Shown here piece by piece: positions 1 through 6,377 of a stretch of 9,022 bases of DNA; the stretch's first letter is position 1, and each line of letters opens with the position of its first letter. The stretch comes from an uncultured Variovorax sp. (GTDB lineage: Bacteria > Pseudomonadota > Gammaproteobacteria > Burkholderiales > Burkholderiaceae_C), in assembly GCA_903872875.1 (NCBI GenBank), contig CAIQMJ010000641.1:1-9022 (forward strand). The letters run 5' to 3'. The position numbers and the translations under genes were made by a program. The notes beneath the pieces were generated by a model that was given only the letters and a program-made list of their open reading frames with translations, was not told the origin of the DNA and did no database searches.

Positions 1-138
1 GTTGCCGACCAGCCGGTTGGCCAGCGTGAGTGCCAGCACGTCGAGCGCGCCGCCAGGGCAGATGCCGCGTTCGCGGTGGCCATGGCGGCCGAGGTCCTGC
101 ACGGACGCGAGCATGCCGGGTTTGACGACGACGATCAC
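1..138 (-). CDS. pxpC: 5-oxoprolinase subunit C (PxpC), N-terminal fragment cut by window edge
   Basis: Only the first 46 residues are visible; the gene runs off the left edge. PxpC (biotin-dependent carboxyltransferase-like, KipA family) acts with PxpA and PxpB to hydrolyse 5-oxoproline to glutamate using ATP in the cytoplasm. The visible part fits the family's N-terminus: a short hydrophobic strand, then KPGMLASVQDLGRHGHRERG (residues 6-25), matching the family pattern 'KPG..(T/S)VQDLGR.G....G', then PGGALD, where the family has a conserved '(P/S)GAMD' stretch. I chose the GTG at 138 because it overlaps the pxpB stop codon (GTGA), the usual arrangement for translational coupling between these two genes. 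The next in-frame ATG (residue 9) would remove the conserved KPG motif. The family call is firm; the start is probable. Confidence 0.85.
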   Translation of the reverse strand, partial: MIVVVKPGMLASVQDLGRHGHRERGICPGGALDVLALTLANRLVGN

Positions 139-788
139 AGCGCCATGCTTTCCGCGACGAAGCGCACGCGGTCGCCGGGCCGCAGCAGCGTGGGCTCCGC
201 GGCGCTCGGGTCGAACAGTTCGATCGAGGTCCGGCCGATCAGCTGCCAGCCACCGGGCGAGACGAGCGGATAGATGCCGGTCTGCGCGCCGCCGATGCCG
301 ACCGAGCGCGCCGGCACGGCCAGGCGCGGTTCGGCACGGCGCGGCGTCGCGAGTTCGGGTGGCAAACCACCCATGAAGGCAAAGCCCGGCAGGAAACCGA
401 GCAGATAGACCGTATAGCTTCCGCCGCTGTGGCGGCTCACCACCTCGGCCGGCGTCAGGCCGGTGTGCGCGGCGACATCCGCCAGGTCAGGGCCGTGTTC
501 GCCGCCATAGGCCACCGGGATCACGATCTCGCGGCCCTGGATCTGCGCGGCCTCCAGTTGCGGCCAGGCCGTGAGCACCTGCATCTCGAGCTCGGTCTGC
601 TCGGCGATCGCCGGGTCGAACATCAGCGTGAGGTTGTTCATGCCGGGCAGCACTTCCTGCACGGCGGGCCAGTTGCGGGCTTCGGCGGCGAGCGCCCAGA
701 TCTGCTGCTGCTGCGCCAGCGTGGCCGGCGCAGGGAGTTCGCACAGCAGGGCGGCATCGCCCAGGGCGTGCAGGCGGGGAGCGCTCAT
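135..788 (-). CDS. pxpB: 5-oxoprolinase subunit B (PxpB, KipI/allophanate hydrolase subunit 1 family)
   Basis: A 217-residue cytoplasmic protein of the family's usual length. PxpB works with PxpA and PxpC in ATP-dependent cleavage of 5-oxoproline (pyroglutamate), a damage product of glutamine and glutamate; the family was earlier named after KipI, the Bacillus kinase inhibitor. Visible motifs in order are LGDAALLCEL near the N-terminus (residues 9-18), PVAYGGEHGPDL (91-102), YTVYLLGFLPGFAFMGGL (125-142), and a long C-terminal block (about 158-193) with VPARSVGIGGAQTGIYP, SPGGW and IGRT, which is the family signature. The gene lies 22 bases after coaD and its stop overlaps the pxpC start. No clear Shine-Dalgarno is visible before the ATG, so translation may depend on coupling to coaD. 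A pxpA gene is not in the window, though it could lie beyond pxpC. Confidence 0.93.
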   Translation of the reverse strand: MSAPRLHALGDAALLCELPAPATLAQQQQIWALAAEARNWPAVQEVLPGMNNLTLMFDPAIAEQTELEMQVLTAWPQLEAAQIQGREIVIPVAYGGEHGPDLADVAAHTGLTPAEVVSRHSGGSYTVYLLGFLPGFAFMGGLPPELATPRRAEPRLAVPARSVGIGGAQTGIYPLVSPGGWQLIGRTSIELFDPSAAEPTLLRPGDRVRFVAESMAL

Positions 789-810
789 CGTGCGCGGCGG
801 ACGGCGGGCA

Positions 811-1311
811 TCATTCCCGGCCGAGGCTGCGCACCTTGGCAGCCAGCTTCTCCTGCACGAACGGCGACACGAACTTGTCGACCTCGCCGCCCAGCATTGC
901 GATCTCGCGCACGAAGGTGCTGGAGATGAACTGGTATTTGTCGCTCGGCGTGAGGAACACCGTCTCGACGTCGGGCATCAGCGAGCGGTTCATGCCGGCG
1001 AGCTGGAACTCATAGTCGAAGTCGGTCACGGCGCGCAGGCCGCGCACCATGGCCTTGCCGCCGCGGGACACGACGAAGTCGCGCAGCAGCCCCGAAAAGC
1101 TCTCGACGCGCACCTGGTCCTTGAAGGGCTCGGCGACGACACGCGCCATCTCGATGCGTTCCTGCAGCGAGAACAGCGCCTTCTTGTGGTGACCCGCCGC
1201 GACGGCGACGATCACACTGGAAAACAGCTGGGTGGCACGCCGCACCACGTCTTCGTGGCCCAGCGTCATGGGGTCGAAAGTGCCTGGGTATACCGCGATC
1301 ACGCTGGACAT
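811..1311 (-). CDS. coaD: phosphopantetheine adenylyltransferase (PPAT)
   Basis: A 166-residue cytoplasmic enzyme, close to the usual 160. It transfers AMP from ATP to 4'-phosphopantetheine, making dephospho-CoA, the penultimate step of coenzyme A synthesis. The N-terminus VYPGTFDPMTLGH carries the nucleotidyltransferase T/HxGH motif (TLGH, residues 16-19). Further family blocks are VRGLRAVTDFDYEFQLAGMN (89-108) and FISSTFVREI (128-137), the ISSxxVRE motif at the nucleotide site. I chose the ATG at 1311, preceded by a good Shine-Dalgarno (AAGGGAA at 1322-1316), over an in-frame ATG 12 codons upstream that would add a non-family extension. It sits 45 bases after rsmD, a pairing common in proteobacteria, and is followed closely by pxpB. 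Confidence 0.97.
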   Translation of the reverse strand: MSSVIAVYPGTFDPMTLGHEDVVRRATQLFSSVIVAVAAGHHKKALFSLQERIEMARVVAEPFKDQVRVESFSGLLRDFVVSRGGKAMVRGLRAVTDFDYEFQLAGMNRSLMPDVETVFLTPSDKYQFISSTFVREIAMLGGEVDKFVSPFVQEKLAAKVRSLGRE

Positions 1312-1356
1312 CGTGTTCCCTTGTTCGTGCTGCCGGGGCGGCCGCAATGCGGCGAA

Positions 1357-2022
1357 TTATGCAGGCGCATTGCTGCGATGCCGCAACAAGTGCGCATGGA
1401 CCGCGCCGGCTTTCAGATAGCGAAAGACCTCGAGGCCCAGTGCGGCCAGTTCGTCGTCGCTCCAGCGCTGCGGTGCTTCGAGATAGATCGCGCCATCCGC
1501 GTGCAGGGCGCGCGCCGCGGCCCGCAGGGCCGGCGCATAGAGCGCGGCATTCTCGAAGGGCGGGTCCAGGAACACGGCCTGCAGGCTGCCGGCCACGGCA
1601 CGCTCGAGCGCGGTGACACCGTTGCCGCGCTCGATGCGCACGGCGTCGGCCTTGAGTTTGGTCTTGATGGATTGCAACTGCGCGACCAACGCCGCGTCCT
1701 GCTCGCAGAGCAGGACCGACGCCGCGCCGCGCGAGGCGGCCTCGAACCCGAGGGCGCCGGTACCGGCGAAGGCATCGATGCAATGCCAGCCGGGCAGTTC
1801 GCCGCCACCCGCACCGGCCAGGCTCGCCAGCCAGTTGAACAGCGTCTCGCGCACGCGATCGGGCGTCGGGCGCAGCCCGGGCTTGTCGGCGACGGCGAGC
1901 CGGGTGCGCTTCCATTCGCCGCCGATGATGCGGACTTCGTGTGGCCGGCGGTCGACGCGGGCCGGCGTCTTGAGAGCAGGTTTTTGCGCGGCCTTCTTGG
2001 CAGCGGGTCGGGTCTGAGGCAT
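1357..2022 (-). CDS. rsmD: 16S rRNA (guanine(966)-N2)-methyltransferase RsmD
   Basis: A 221-residue SAM-dependent methyltransferase that in characterised bacteria modifies G966 of 16S rRNA in the small subunit. After a basic, Ala/Lys-rich N-terminal tail of about 27 residues come VRIIGGEWKRTRL (30-42) and LRPTPDRVRETLFNWL (50-65), both diagnostic for RsmD. The SAM-binding loop is DAFAGTGALGFEAASRGA (83-100), followed by the acidic CEQD (106-109), and the N-methyltransferase catalytic motif DPPF is at 153-156. It is slightly longer than the roughly 200-residue E. coli protein because of the tail. It precedes coaD by 45 bases. The 111 bases upstream of it, after the M16 pair, contain no gene and no clear promoter, so it may be read from the protease promoter or from its own weak one. 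Confidence 0.97.
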   Translation of the reverse strand: MPQTRPAAKKAAQKPALKTPARVDRRPHEVRIIGGEWKRTRLAVADKPGLRPTPDRVRETLFNWLASLAGAGGGELPGWHCIDAFAGTGALGFEAASRGAASVLLCEQDAALVAQLQSIKTKLKADAVRIERGNGVTALERAVAGSLQAVFLDPPFENAALYAPALRAAARALHADGAIYLEAPQRWSDDELAALGLEVFRYLKAGAVHAHLLRHRSNAPA

Positions 2023-2133
2023 GAAGCGAGCTTACCTGCGAAGCGCCGACCCACGCCCCCGCTGCAGCGAACGGCTGTGGCGCTTCGGCATCGGGCGGCC
2101 CATGCGGCGCCGCGGCCGAAGTATTTCAGGACA

Positions 2134-3480
2134 TCAGGGCTTCGCGCCGACCACCACCGTCACCATGCGCTCGGGTTGCAGCTTGTGCGCAAAAGCGGCC
2201 TTGACCTGCGCCACCGTGACCGCGTTCATGCGCGCGATCCAGGTGTCGAGGTAGTCCAGCGGCAGGTCGTTCCAGGCGATGTTGGCAACGTTGCCGAGCA
2301 GCTTGCGGTTGCTGTCGAGCAGGAGCGGATAGCCGCCGATCAGGTTGTCCTTGGCGGCCTGGAGTTCGGCCTCGGTCGGCCCGTCGGCGACGAACTTGCG
2401 CAGCACCTCGCGCGACACGCGCACCGCCTCGTCGGCCTGGTCGGGCCGCGTCTGGAAGGCCACGCGGAATGCGCCTGCGTGCAGGCCCGGCGAGAAGCCG
2501 CTGTAGACGCTGTAGGCGAGCCCGCGCTTCTCGCGCACCTCTTCGGTCAGCCGCGACACGAAGCCGCCGCCGCCCAGTACGTAGTTGCCCAGCGTGAGCG
2601 CGAAATGCTCCGGATCGCTGCGCTTGTAGCCAGGCTCGCCGATCAACACGTGCGCCTGCGCCGATGCAAAGGGAATGCGCTCTTCCTTCGGGGCCGCGAG
2701 CGGTGCGATCTCGGCCACCGGCGGCAGCGGCGCGCAGCCGCCTGCGGGCACCGGCAGGCGCGACAGCAGTCGCGTGGCGATGGCGTCGGCCTGCGCGCGC
2801 GTCACGGCGCCGACGATGCTGATCTTGGCGCGGCAGGGCTGGATCAGCTGCGCATAGCGCTGCCGCATCGCGGCGACATCGATCCGTGCGAGCGTCGCTT
2901 CGGTCGTCTCCTGCCCGTAGGGATGCGCGCCGTAGACGGCCTGCGCAAAAGCCTTGCCGGCTGCGGTCGCGGGCTTGGTGTCGGCCTCGCGGATGGCCGC
3001 GTTGATCTGCTCGCGCTCGCGCTGCCAGATGTCGTCGGGGAAGGCCGGTTCGCCGATCTCGCGGGCGGCCAATGCGACGGCCTTGTCGAGGAGCGCCGGA
3101 TCGGACAGCGTGCGCAGCGTGAAGCTGGTGCGCTCCGAGCCCGCGCCGGCGTCGAAGCTCGCGCCCAGGTCGGCCCAGGCTTCGCCGAGCGCGTTCTCAT
3201 CGAGCGCCGGATCGGCGCCGTTCGCGCGCACGCCCTTCTCGACCATGCCCGCACTCACGCTGGCGAGGCCGGCCTGTGCCGGCGGATCGCGCCGGCTGCC
3301 GGCGTCGAAATCGACCTGCGCGTCGATGATCGGCAGCGCGTCGGTGGCGGCAAGGTAGACCTTCGCGCCGTTGGGCAGCGTCCAGTGCTGGATCGGAATC
3401 GCGGCTTGGGCGTTCAGGCCGCACAGCAGGCCGGCGCAGGCCAGGGCGGCCGCTGCGGCGCGTTGCTGGAATTTCGTCAT
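2134..3480 (-). CDS. M16-family peptidase partner subunit lacking the zinc-binding motif
   Basis: A 448-residue pitrilysin (M16B) family protein. Residues 1-27 form a signal peptide (basic start, hydrophobic core, AQA cleavage site), so it should act in the periplasm. The metal motif HxxEH is gone: the aligned stretch is GLASVSAGMVEKG (71-83), with Ser74, Ala77 and Gly78 where the active partner has His, Glu and His. The C-terminal domain keeps REKRGLAYSVYSGF (316-329), which carries the Arg/Tyr pair that binds the substrate backbone in M16 enzymes. It lies 14 bases after the zinc-bearing M16 gene and has its own Shine-Dalgarno (AAGGA at 3495-3491) overlapping that gene's stop. The likely role is as the non-catalytic half of a heterodimer, as known for paired bacterial M16B proteases. 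The start at 3480 gives the signal peptide; the 92 codons open upstream are antisense-free overlap with the preceding gene and are not used. Substrate unknown. Confidence 0.93.
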   Translation of the reverse strand: MTKFQQRAAAAALACAGLLCGLNAQAAIPIQHWTLPNGAKVYLAATDALPIIDAQVDFDAGSRRDPPAQAGLASVSAGMVEKGVRANGADPALDENALGEAWADLGASFDAGAGSERTSFTLRTLSDPALLDKAVALAAREIGEPAFPDDIWQREREQINAAIREADTKPATAAGKAFAQAVYGAHPYGQETTEATLARIDVAAMRQRYAQLIQPCRAKISIVGAVTRAQADAIATRLLSRLPVPAGGCAPLPPVAEIAPLAAPKEERIPFASAQAHVLIGEPGYKRSDPEHFALTLGNYVLGGGGFVSRLTEEVREKRGLAYSVYSGFSPGLHAGAFRVAFQTRPDQADEAVRVSREVLRKFVADGPTEAELQAAKDNLIGGYPLLLDSNRKLLGNVANIAWNDLPLDYLDTWIARMNAVTVAQVKAAFAHKLQPERMVTVVVGAKP

Positions 3481-3494
3481 CGTCAGGTGATCCT

Positions 3495-4991
3495 TCAACG
3501 CAGTTCTCCCTGCGTGGCAAAGCCGCGGGGCCGGCGGGTCTTGTCGGGCGGCAGCGGCCGCAGGATCGCGACGGTGAGCTGGTCGTCGCCGAAGTACCTG
3601 GCGGCCACGGCCTGCACCTGCGCCCCGGTCACCGCCTGCAGGCGCGCGACCATGCGCTCGCTCGCGTCCAGCGGCAGTTCGCGCACCCAGTTGCTGCCCA
3701 GTTCGCGCGCCTGCGCCATCACCGAGTCGCGCTTGTAGGTTTCGCTCGCGACCCATTGCGTCTTGACGCGGGCGAGTTCGGCCTCGCCGACGCCCTCGCT
3801 GGCGACCCGCGCGATCTGCGCGCGCAGCGCGGCCTCGACGGCCTCCGGCGTCTTGCCCTTAGCGGGCACGCCGTCGAGCACGAAGATCTGCGGGCCGCGG
3901 CCGATGAAGCCGGCGTAGGAGCCAGCGGAGTCTGCCACCCGGTCAGGGCCCTGGATGAGCGCACGCTCGAGCCGCGCGCCGGTGTAGCCGTCGAGCAATG
4001 CCGAGAGCACGACCAGCGCCAGCGCGTCGTCGGTGGCTGTCGGCTCGCAGCGGCCGCCGGCCGGCGGCGTGCACGGTGGCGCGATCAATTCGGCAGGTTC
4101 GAGCTTGGGCATGCGGAAGGCCAGCGACACGTAGGCCTGCTCGGCCGGCGCCTTGTACTCGATGCGCCGGATGCCGCGTTGTTCGGGCTCGGTTCGCGGC
4201 TTGCGGTCGGGCAGCGTCCGCGCCGGGATGGCGCCGTAGTACTTCTCGGCCAGCGCGCGCACCTGCGCGACATCGATGTCGCCGGCCACCACCAGCGCTG
4301 CGTTGGCGGGCACATACCAGCGACTGTGGAAATCGCGCACGTCGTCGGGCGTCATCGCGTCCAGGTCGCTCATCCAGCCTACCACCGGCCGGTGGTAGGG
4401 CGACGCGATGTACACCGCAGCGTTCTGCTGCTCGCCGAGCAGCGAGCGCGGCTGGTCTTCGGTGCGCATGCGGCGTTCTTCCTTGACGACCTCGATCTCG
4501 CGCTTGAATTCGTCGTCGGGCCACTGGTTGTTGGCGAAGCGGTCGGATTCGAGCTGCATCGCCGCCTCGAGCCGGTTGGCCGGCAACTGCTGGTAGTAGC
4601 CGGTGTAGTCGCGCGTGGTGAATGCGTTTTCCTGGCCGCCGAGCGCCGCCACGCGACGCGAGAACTCGCCGGGCTTCACGGTCTTGCTGCCCTTGAACAT
4701 CATGTGCTCGAGCGCATGGGCGACGCCGGAGGTGCCGTCGACCTCGTCCATCGAACCGACGCGCACCCAGAGCATCTGCACGACGGTAGGCGAGCGCCGG
4801 TCGGGCTGGACGATCACCGTGAGGCCGTTGGCCAGCGTGAACTGCTCGGCCCGCGCCGCGCCGGAGAAGGCGGATGCAACTGCAGGAACTGGAGGAGGAT
4901 TCTGGGCAAATGCGGGCAGCGACCCGGACGCGATGAGCGCCAGGGCCACCACCGCGCCGGACGCCGCACGGCGTGGCAGGGGGTGTTTCAT
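3495..4991 (-). CDS. M16-family zinc metallopeptidase (catalytic subunit, periplasmic)
   Basis: A 498-residue pitrilysin-family protease. Residues 1-29 are a signal peptide (basic MKHPLPRR, hydrophobic ALALIASG, cleavage after AFA), followed by a short Pro/Ala linker. The inverted zinc motif HALEH is at residues 92-96 in GVAHALEHMMFKG. The third zinc ligand is Glu171 or Glu172 in EIEVVKEERRMR, at the spacing expected for M16. YHRPVVGW follows about 40 residues later, another conserved family block. The second half-domain has no Arg/Tyr motif: where it should be, the protein reads LIQGPDRVADSAGSYAG. This gene therefore complements the downstream M16 protein, and the pair probably forms one active site. 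A Cys-containing insert (about 314-327, PPCTPPAGGRC) may form a disulfide. I chose the ATG at 4991 because it begins the signal peptide; no Shine-Dalgarno is visible. Substrate unknown. Confidence 0.95.
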   Translation of the reverse strand: MKHPLPRRAASGAVVALALIASGSLPAFAQNPPPVPAVASAFSGAARAEQFTLANGLTVIVQPDRRSPTVVQMLWVRVGSMDEVDGTSGVAHALEHMMFKGSKTVKPGEFSRRVAALGGQENAFTTRDYTGYYQQLPANRLEAAMQLESDRFANNQWPDDEFKREIEVVKEERRMRTEDQPRSLLGEQQNAAVYIASPYHRPVVGWMSDLDAMTPDDVRDFHSRWYVPANAALVVAGDIDVAQVRALAEKYYGAIPARTLPDRKPRTEPEQRGIRRIEYKAPAEQAYVSLAFRMPKLEPAELIAPPCTPPAGGRCEPTATDDALALVVLSALLDGYTGARLERALIQGPDRVADSAGSYAGFIGRGPQIFVLDGVPAKGKTPEAVEAALRAQIARVASEGVGEAELARVKTQWVASETYKRDSVMAQARELGSNWVRELPLDASERMVARLQAVTGAQVQAVAARYFGDDQLTVAILRPLPPDKTRRPRGFATQGELR

Positions 4992-5020
4992 AGAATGGGT
5001 CCGATTGTAAAAAGCGCCCA
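4992..5020. promoter_or_regulatory. 29-base divergent gap between M16 peptidase gene and ftsY
   Basis: This is the whole space between two divergent start codons, an AT-rich island in GC-rich DNA. It holds a -10-like TACAAT on the minus strand (5009-5004, 5 of 6 matches) directed at the protease gene, which would give a leader of only about 6 bases. A second -10-like TAGAAT on the plus strand (4991-4996, 5 of 6), directed at ftsY, would give a leader of about 17 bases. Neither has a good -35 at the normal distance, and neither gene has a clear Shine-Dalgarno. The assignment is tentative and based on hexamer matching by eye. Confidence 0.3.
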
Positions 5021-6313
5021 ATGTTCAGTTTCTTCAAGAAAAAACCGCCGTCCGACAGCCCTGCGAACCCCGTGCCTGCGCCAGAGACGGCTGCGCCGGC
5101 AGAGGAAACGACGGCGCCAGCCAAGTCGGTGTTCTCGCCGTCGAGCTGGTTCGGCGGCAAGCCGGCAGTGCCCCAACCTGCGCCTGCGCCTACGCCCGTC
5201 GTCCCGGTGCCCGCGGTTCCCGCACCCGCGCCCTACACGGCGCCAACGGCAGCTCCAGCGCCCGCCGCGGCACCTGTCATCGCACCGGCACCGGCACCGA
5301 CAGCGGCTTCGTTGGCGACGCCGAGACCGGTATCCGTCCCCGCCACGCCGTCCGCGACCGCCCCGGCGACCGTCGCATTGCGCCCGGCCGCACCACCGCC
5401 ACCCGCCGAACCCGAACGCCGCAGCTGGCTCGACAAGCTGAAGACCGGCCTGCGCAAGACCGGCACCGGCATCCAGGCGGTCTTCGTCAACGCACAGATC
5501 GACGACGCGCTCTACGAGGAGCTCGAGGCCGCGCTGCTGATGGCCGACACCGGCGTGAAGGCGACCGAGTTCCTGCTCGAGGATCTGCGTCGCCGCGTCA
5601 AGAGCCAGATGGCGACGAATGCGCAGCAGGTGCGCGTACTGCTGGCCGACGCCATCGCCGACCTGCTGAAGCCCCTGGAGAAGCCGCTGGTCATCGGCGA
5701 ATACACACCGACGGTGATCATGGTCGCGGGCGTCAACGGCGCCGGCAAGACCACCTCGATCGGCAAGCTGACCAAGCATCTGGCGAACGAAGGCGCTTCG
5801 GTGCTGCTGGCAGCGGCCGACACCTTCCGCGCCGCTGCACGCGAGCAGTTGCTGGTCTGGGCCGACCGCAACACGGTCGAGATCGTGAGCAACGAGGGGG
5901 GCGATCCGTCGGCCGTGAGCTTCGACGCGGTCAACGCCGGAAAGGCACGCGGCAAGGACGTGGTGCTGGTCGACACCGCCGGCCGGCTGCCGACGCAGCT
6001 GCACCTGATGGACGAGCTCAAGAAGATCAAGCGCGTCGTTTCCAAGGCCGACGCGACCGCGCCGCACGAGGTGCTGCTGGTGATCGACGGCAACACCGGC
6101 CAGAACGCGCTGGCGCAGGTGCGCGCCTTCGACGACACGCTGGGCCTGACCGGCCTGATCGTGACCAAGCTCGATGGCACGGCCAAGGGCGGCGTGCTGT
6201 GCGCCATTGCGCGCGAACGGCCGATCCCGGTCTACTTCATCGGCGTGGGCGAGAAGCTGGAGGATCTCGAGACCTTCAACGCGCGCGAGTTCGCGCAGGC
6301 GCTGCTGGGCTGA
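5021..6313 (+). CDS. ftsY: signal recognition particle receptor FtsY
   Basis: A 430-residue SRP GTPase that docks ribosome-SRP complexes at the inner membrane for co-translational insertion of membrane proteins. The N-terminus MFSFFKKKPP is amphipathic and basic, suited to membrane contact. Residues about 15-132 form a low-complexity Pro/Ala linker that replaces the acidic A-domain of E. coli. The helical N-domain starts near SWLDKLKTGLRKT (135-147). The G-domain contains the P-loop GVNGAGKTT (237-245), ADTFRAAAREQL (266-277), DTAGR (318-322), TKLDGTAKGG (382-391) and the C-terminal PVYFIGVGEKLEDLETFN (403-420). All GTPase motifs are intact. It faces the M16 peptidase genes across 29 bases, an arrangement I recall from other betaproteobacteria. 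Other GTPases of this type (Ffh, FlhF) are excluded by the C-terminal ending and the absence of an M-domain. Confidence 0.98.
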   Translation: MFSFFKKKPPSDSPANPVPAPETAAPAEETTAPAKSVFSPSSWFGGKPAVPQPAPAPTPVVPVPAVPAPAPYTAPTAAPAPAAAPVIAPAPAPTAASLATPRPVSVPATPSATAPATVALRPAAPPPPAEPERRSWLDKLKTGLRKTGTGIQAVFVNAQIDDALYEELEAALLMADTGVKATEFLLEDLRRRVKSQMATNAQQVRVLLADAIADLLKPLEKPLVIGEYTPTVIMVAGVNGAGKTTSIGKLTKHLANEGASVLLAAADTFRAAAREQLLVWADRNTVEIVSNEGGDPSAVSFDAVNAGKARGKDVVLVDTAGRLPTQLHLMDELKKIKRVVSKADATAPHEVLLVIDGNTGQNALAQVRAFDDTLGLTGLIVTKLDGTAKGGVLCAIARERPIPVYFIGVGEKLEDLETFNAREFAQALLG

Positions 6314-6317
6314 GGCA

Positions 6318-6337
6318 GCGGGCCGGGGCAGGCCCGC
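6318..6337 (+). terminator. GC-rich hairpin just after ftsY, possible weak terminator
   Basis: A perfect 7-bp stem, GCGGGCC (6318-6324) with GGCCCGC (6331-6337) around a 6-base loop, begins five bases after the ftsY stop in the 64-base convergent gap. No T-run follows directly; two TTTT tracts come 17-27 bases later (6356-6359 and 6363-6366). It could slow polymerase or protect the 3' end, but it is not a canonical rho-independent terminator. Confidence 0.35.
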
Positions 6338-6377
6338 CAACACAGAAGACCGTCCTTTTCGCTTTTCCGGCGGCCGG

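Noticed and set aside
1341..1353. Small hairpin GCCGC-AAT-GCGGC between rsmD and coaD
   Set aside because: A 5-bp stem without a T-run, directly before the coaD Shine-Dalgarno; too weak to call a terminator and expected by chance at this GC content.
3400..3480. Possible lipoprotein signal (Cys residues at 14 and 20 of the second M16 protein)
   Set aside because: The residues before each Cys do not fit a lipobox well, and a normal AQA signal-peptidase I site follows at residue 27.
571..3738. Very long open frame (1055 codons) on the plus strand, antisense to pxpB, coaD, rsmD and both M16 genes
   Set aside because: It mirrors five well-recognised minus-strand genes, its product is a low-complexity Arg/Ala/Gly/His-rich string with no family resemblance, and such stop-free antisense frames are common in GC-rich DNA.
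4988..6343. 451-codon open frame antisense to ftsY
   Set aside because: ftsY carries all SRP GTPase motifs in the opposite frame; the antisense product is Arg/Gly-rich with no recognisable domain.
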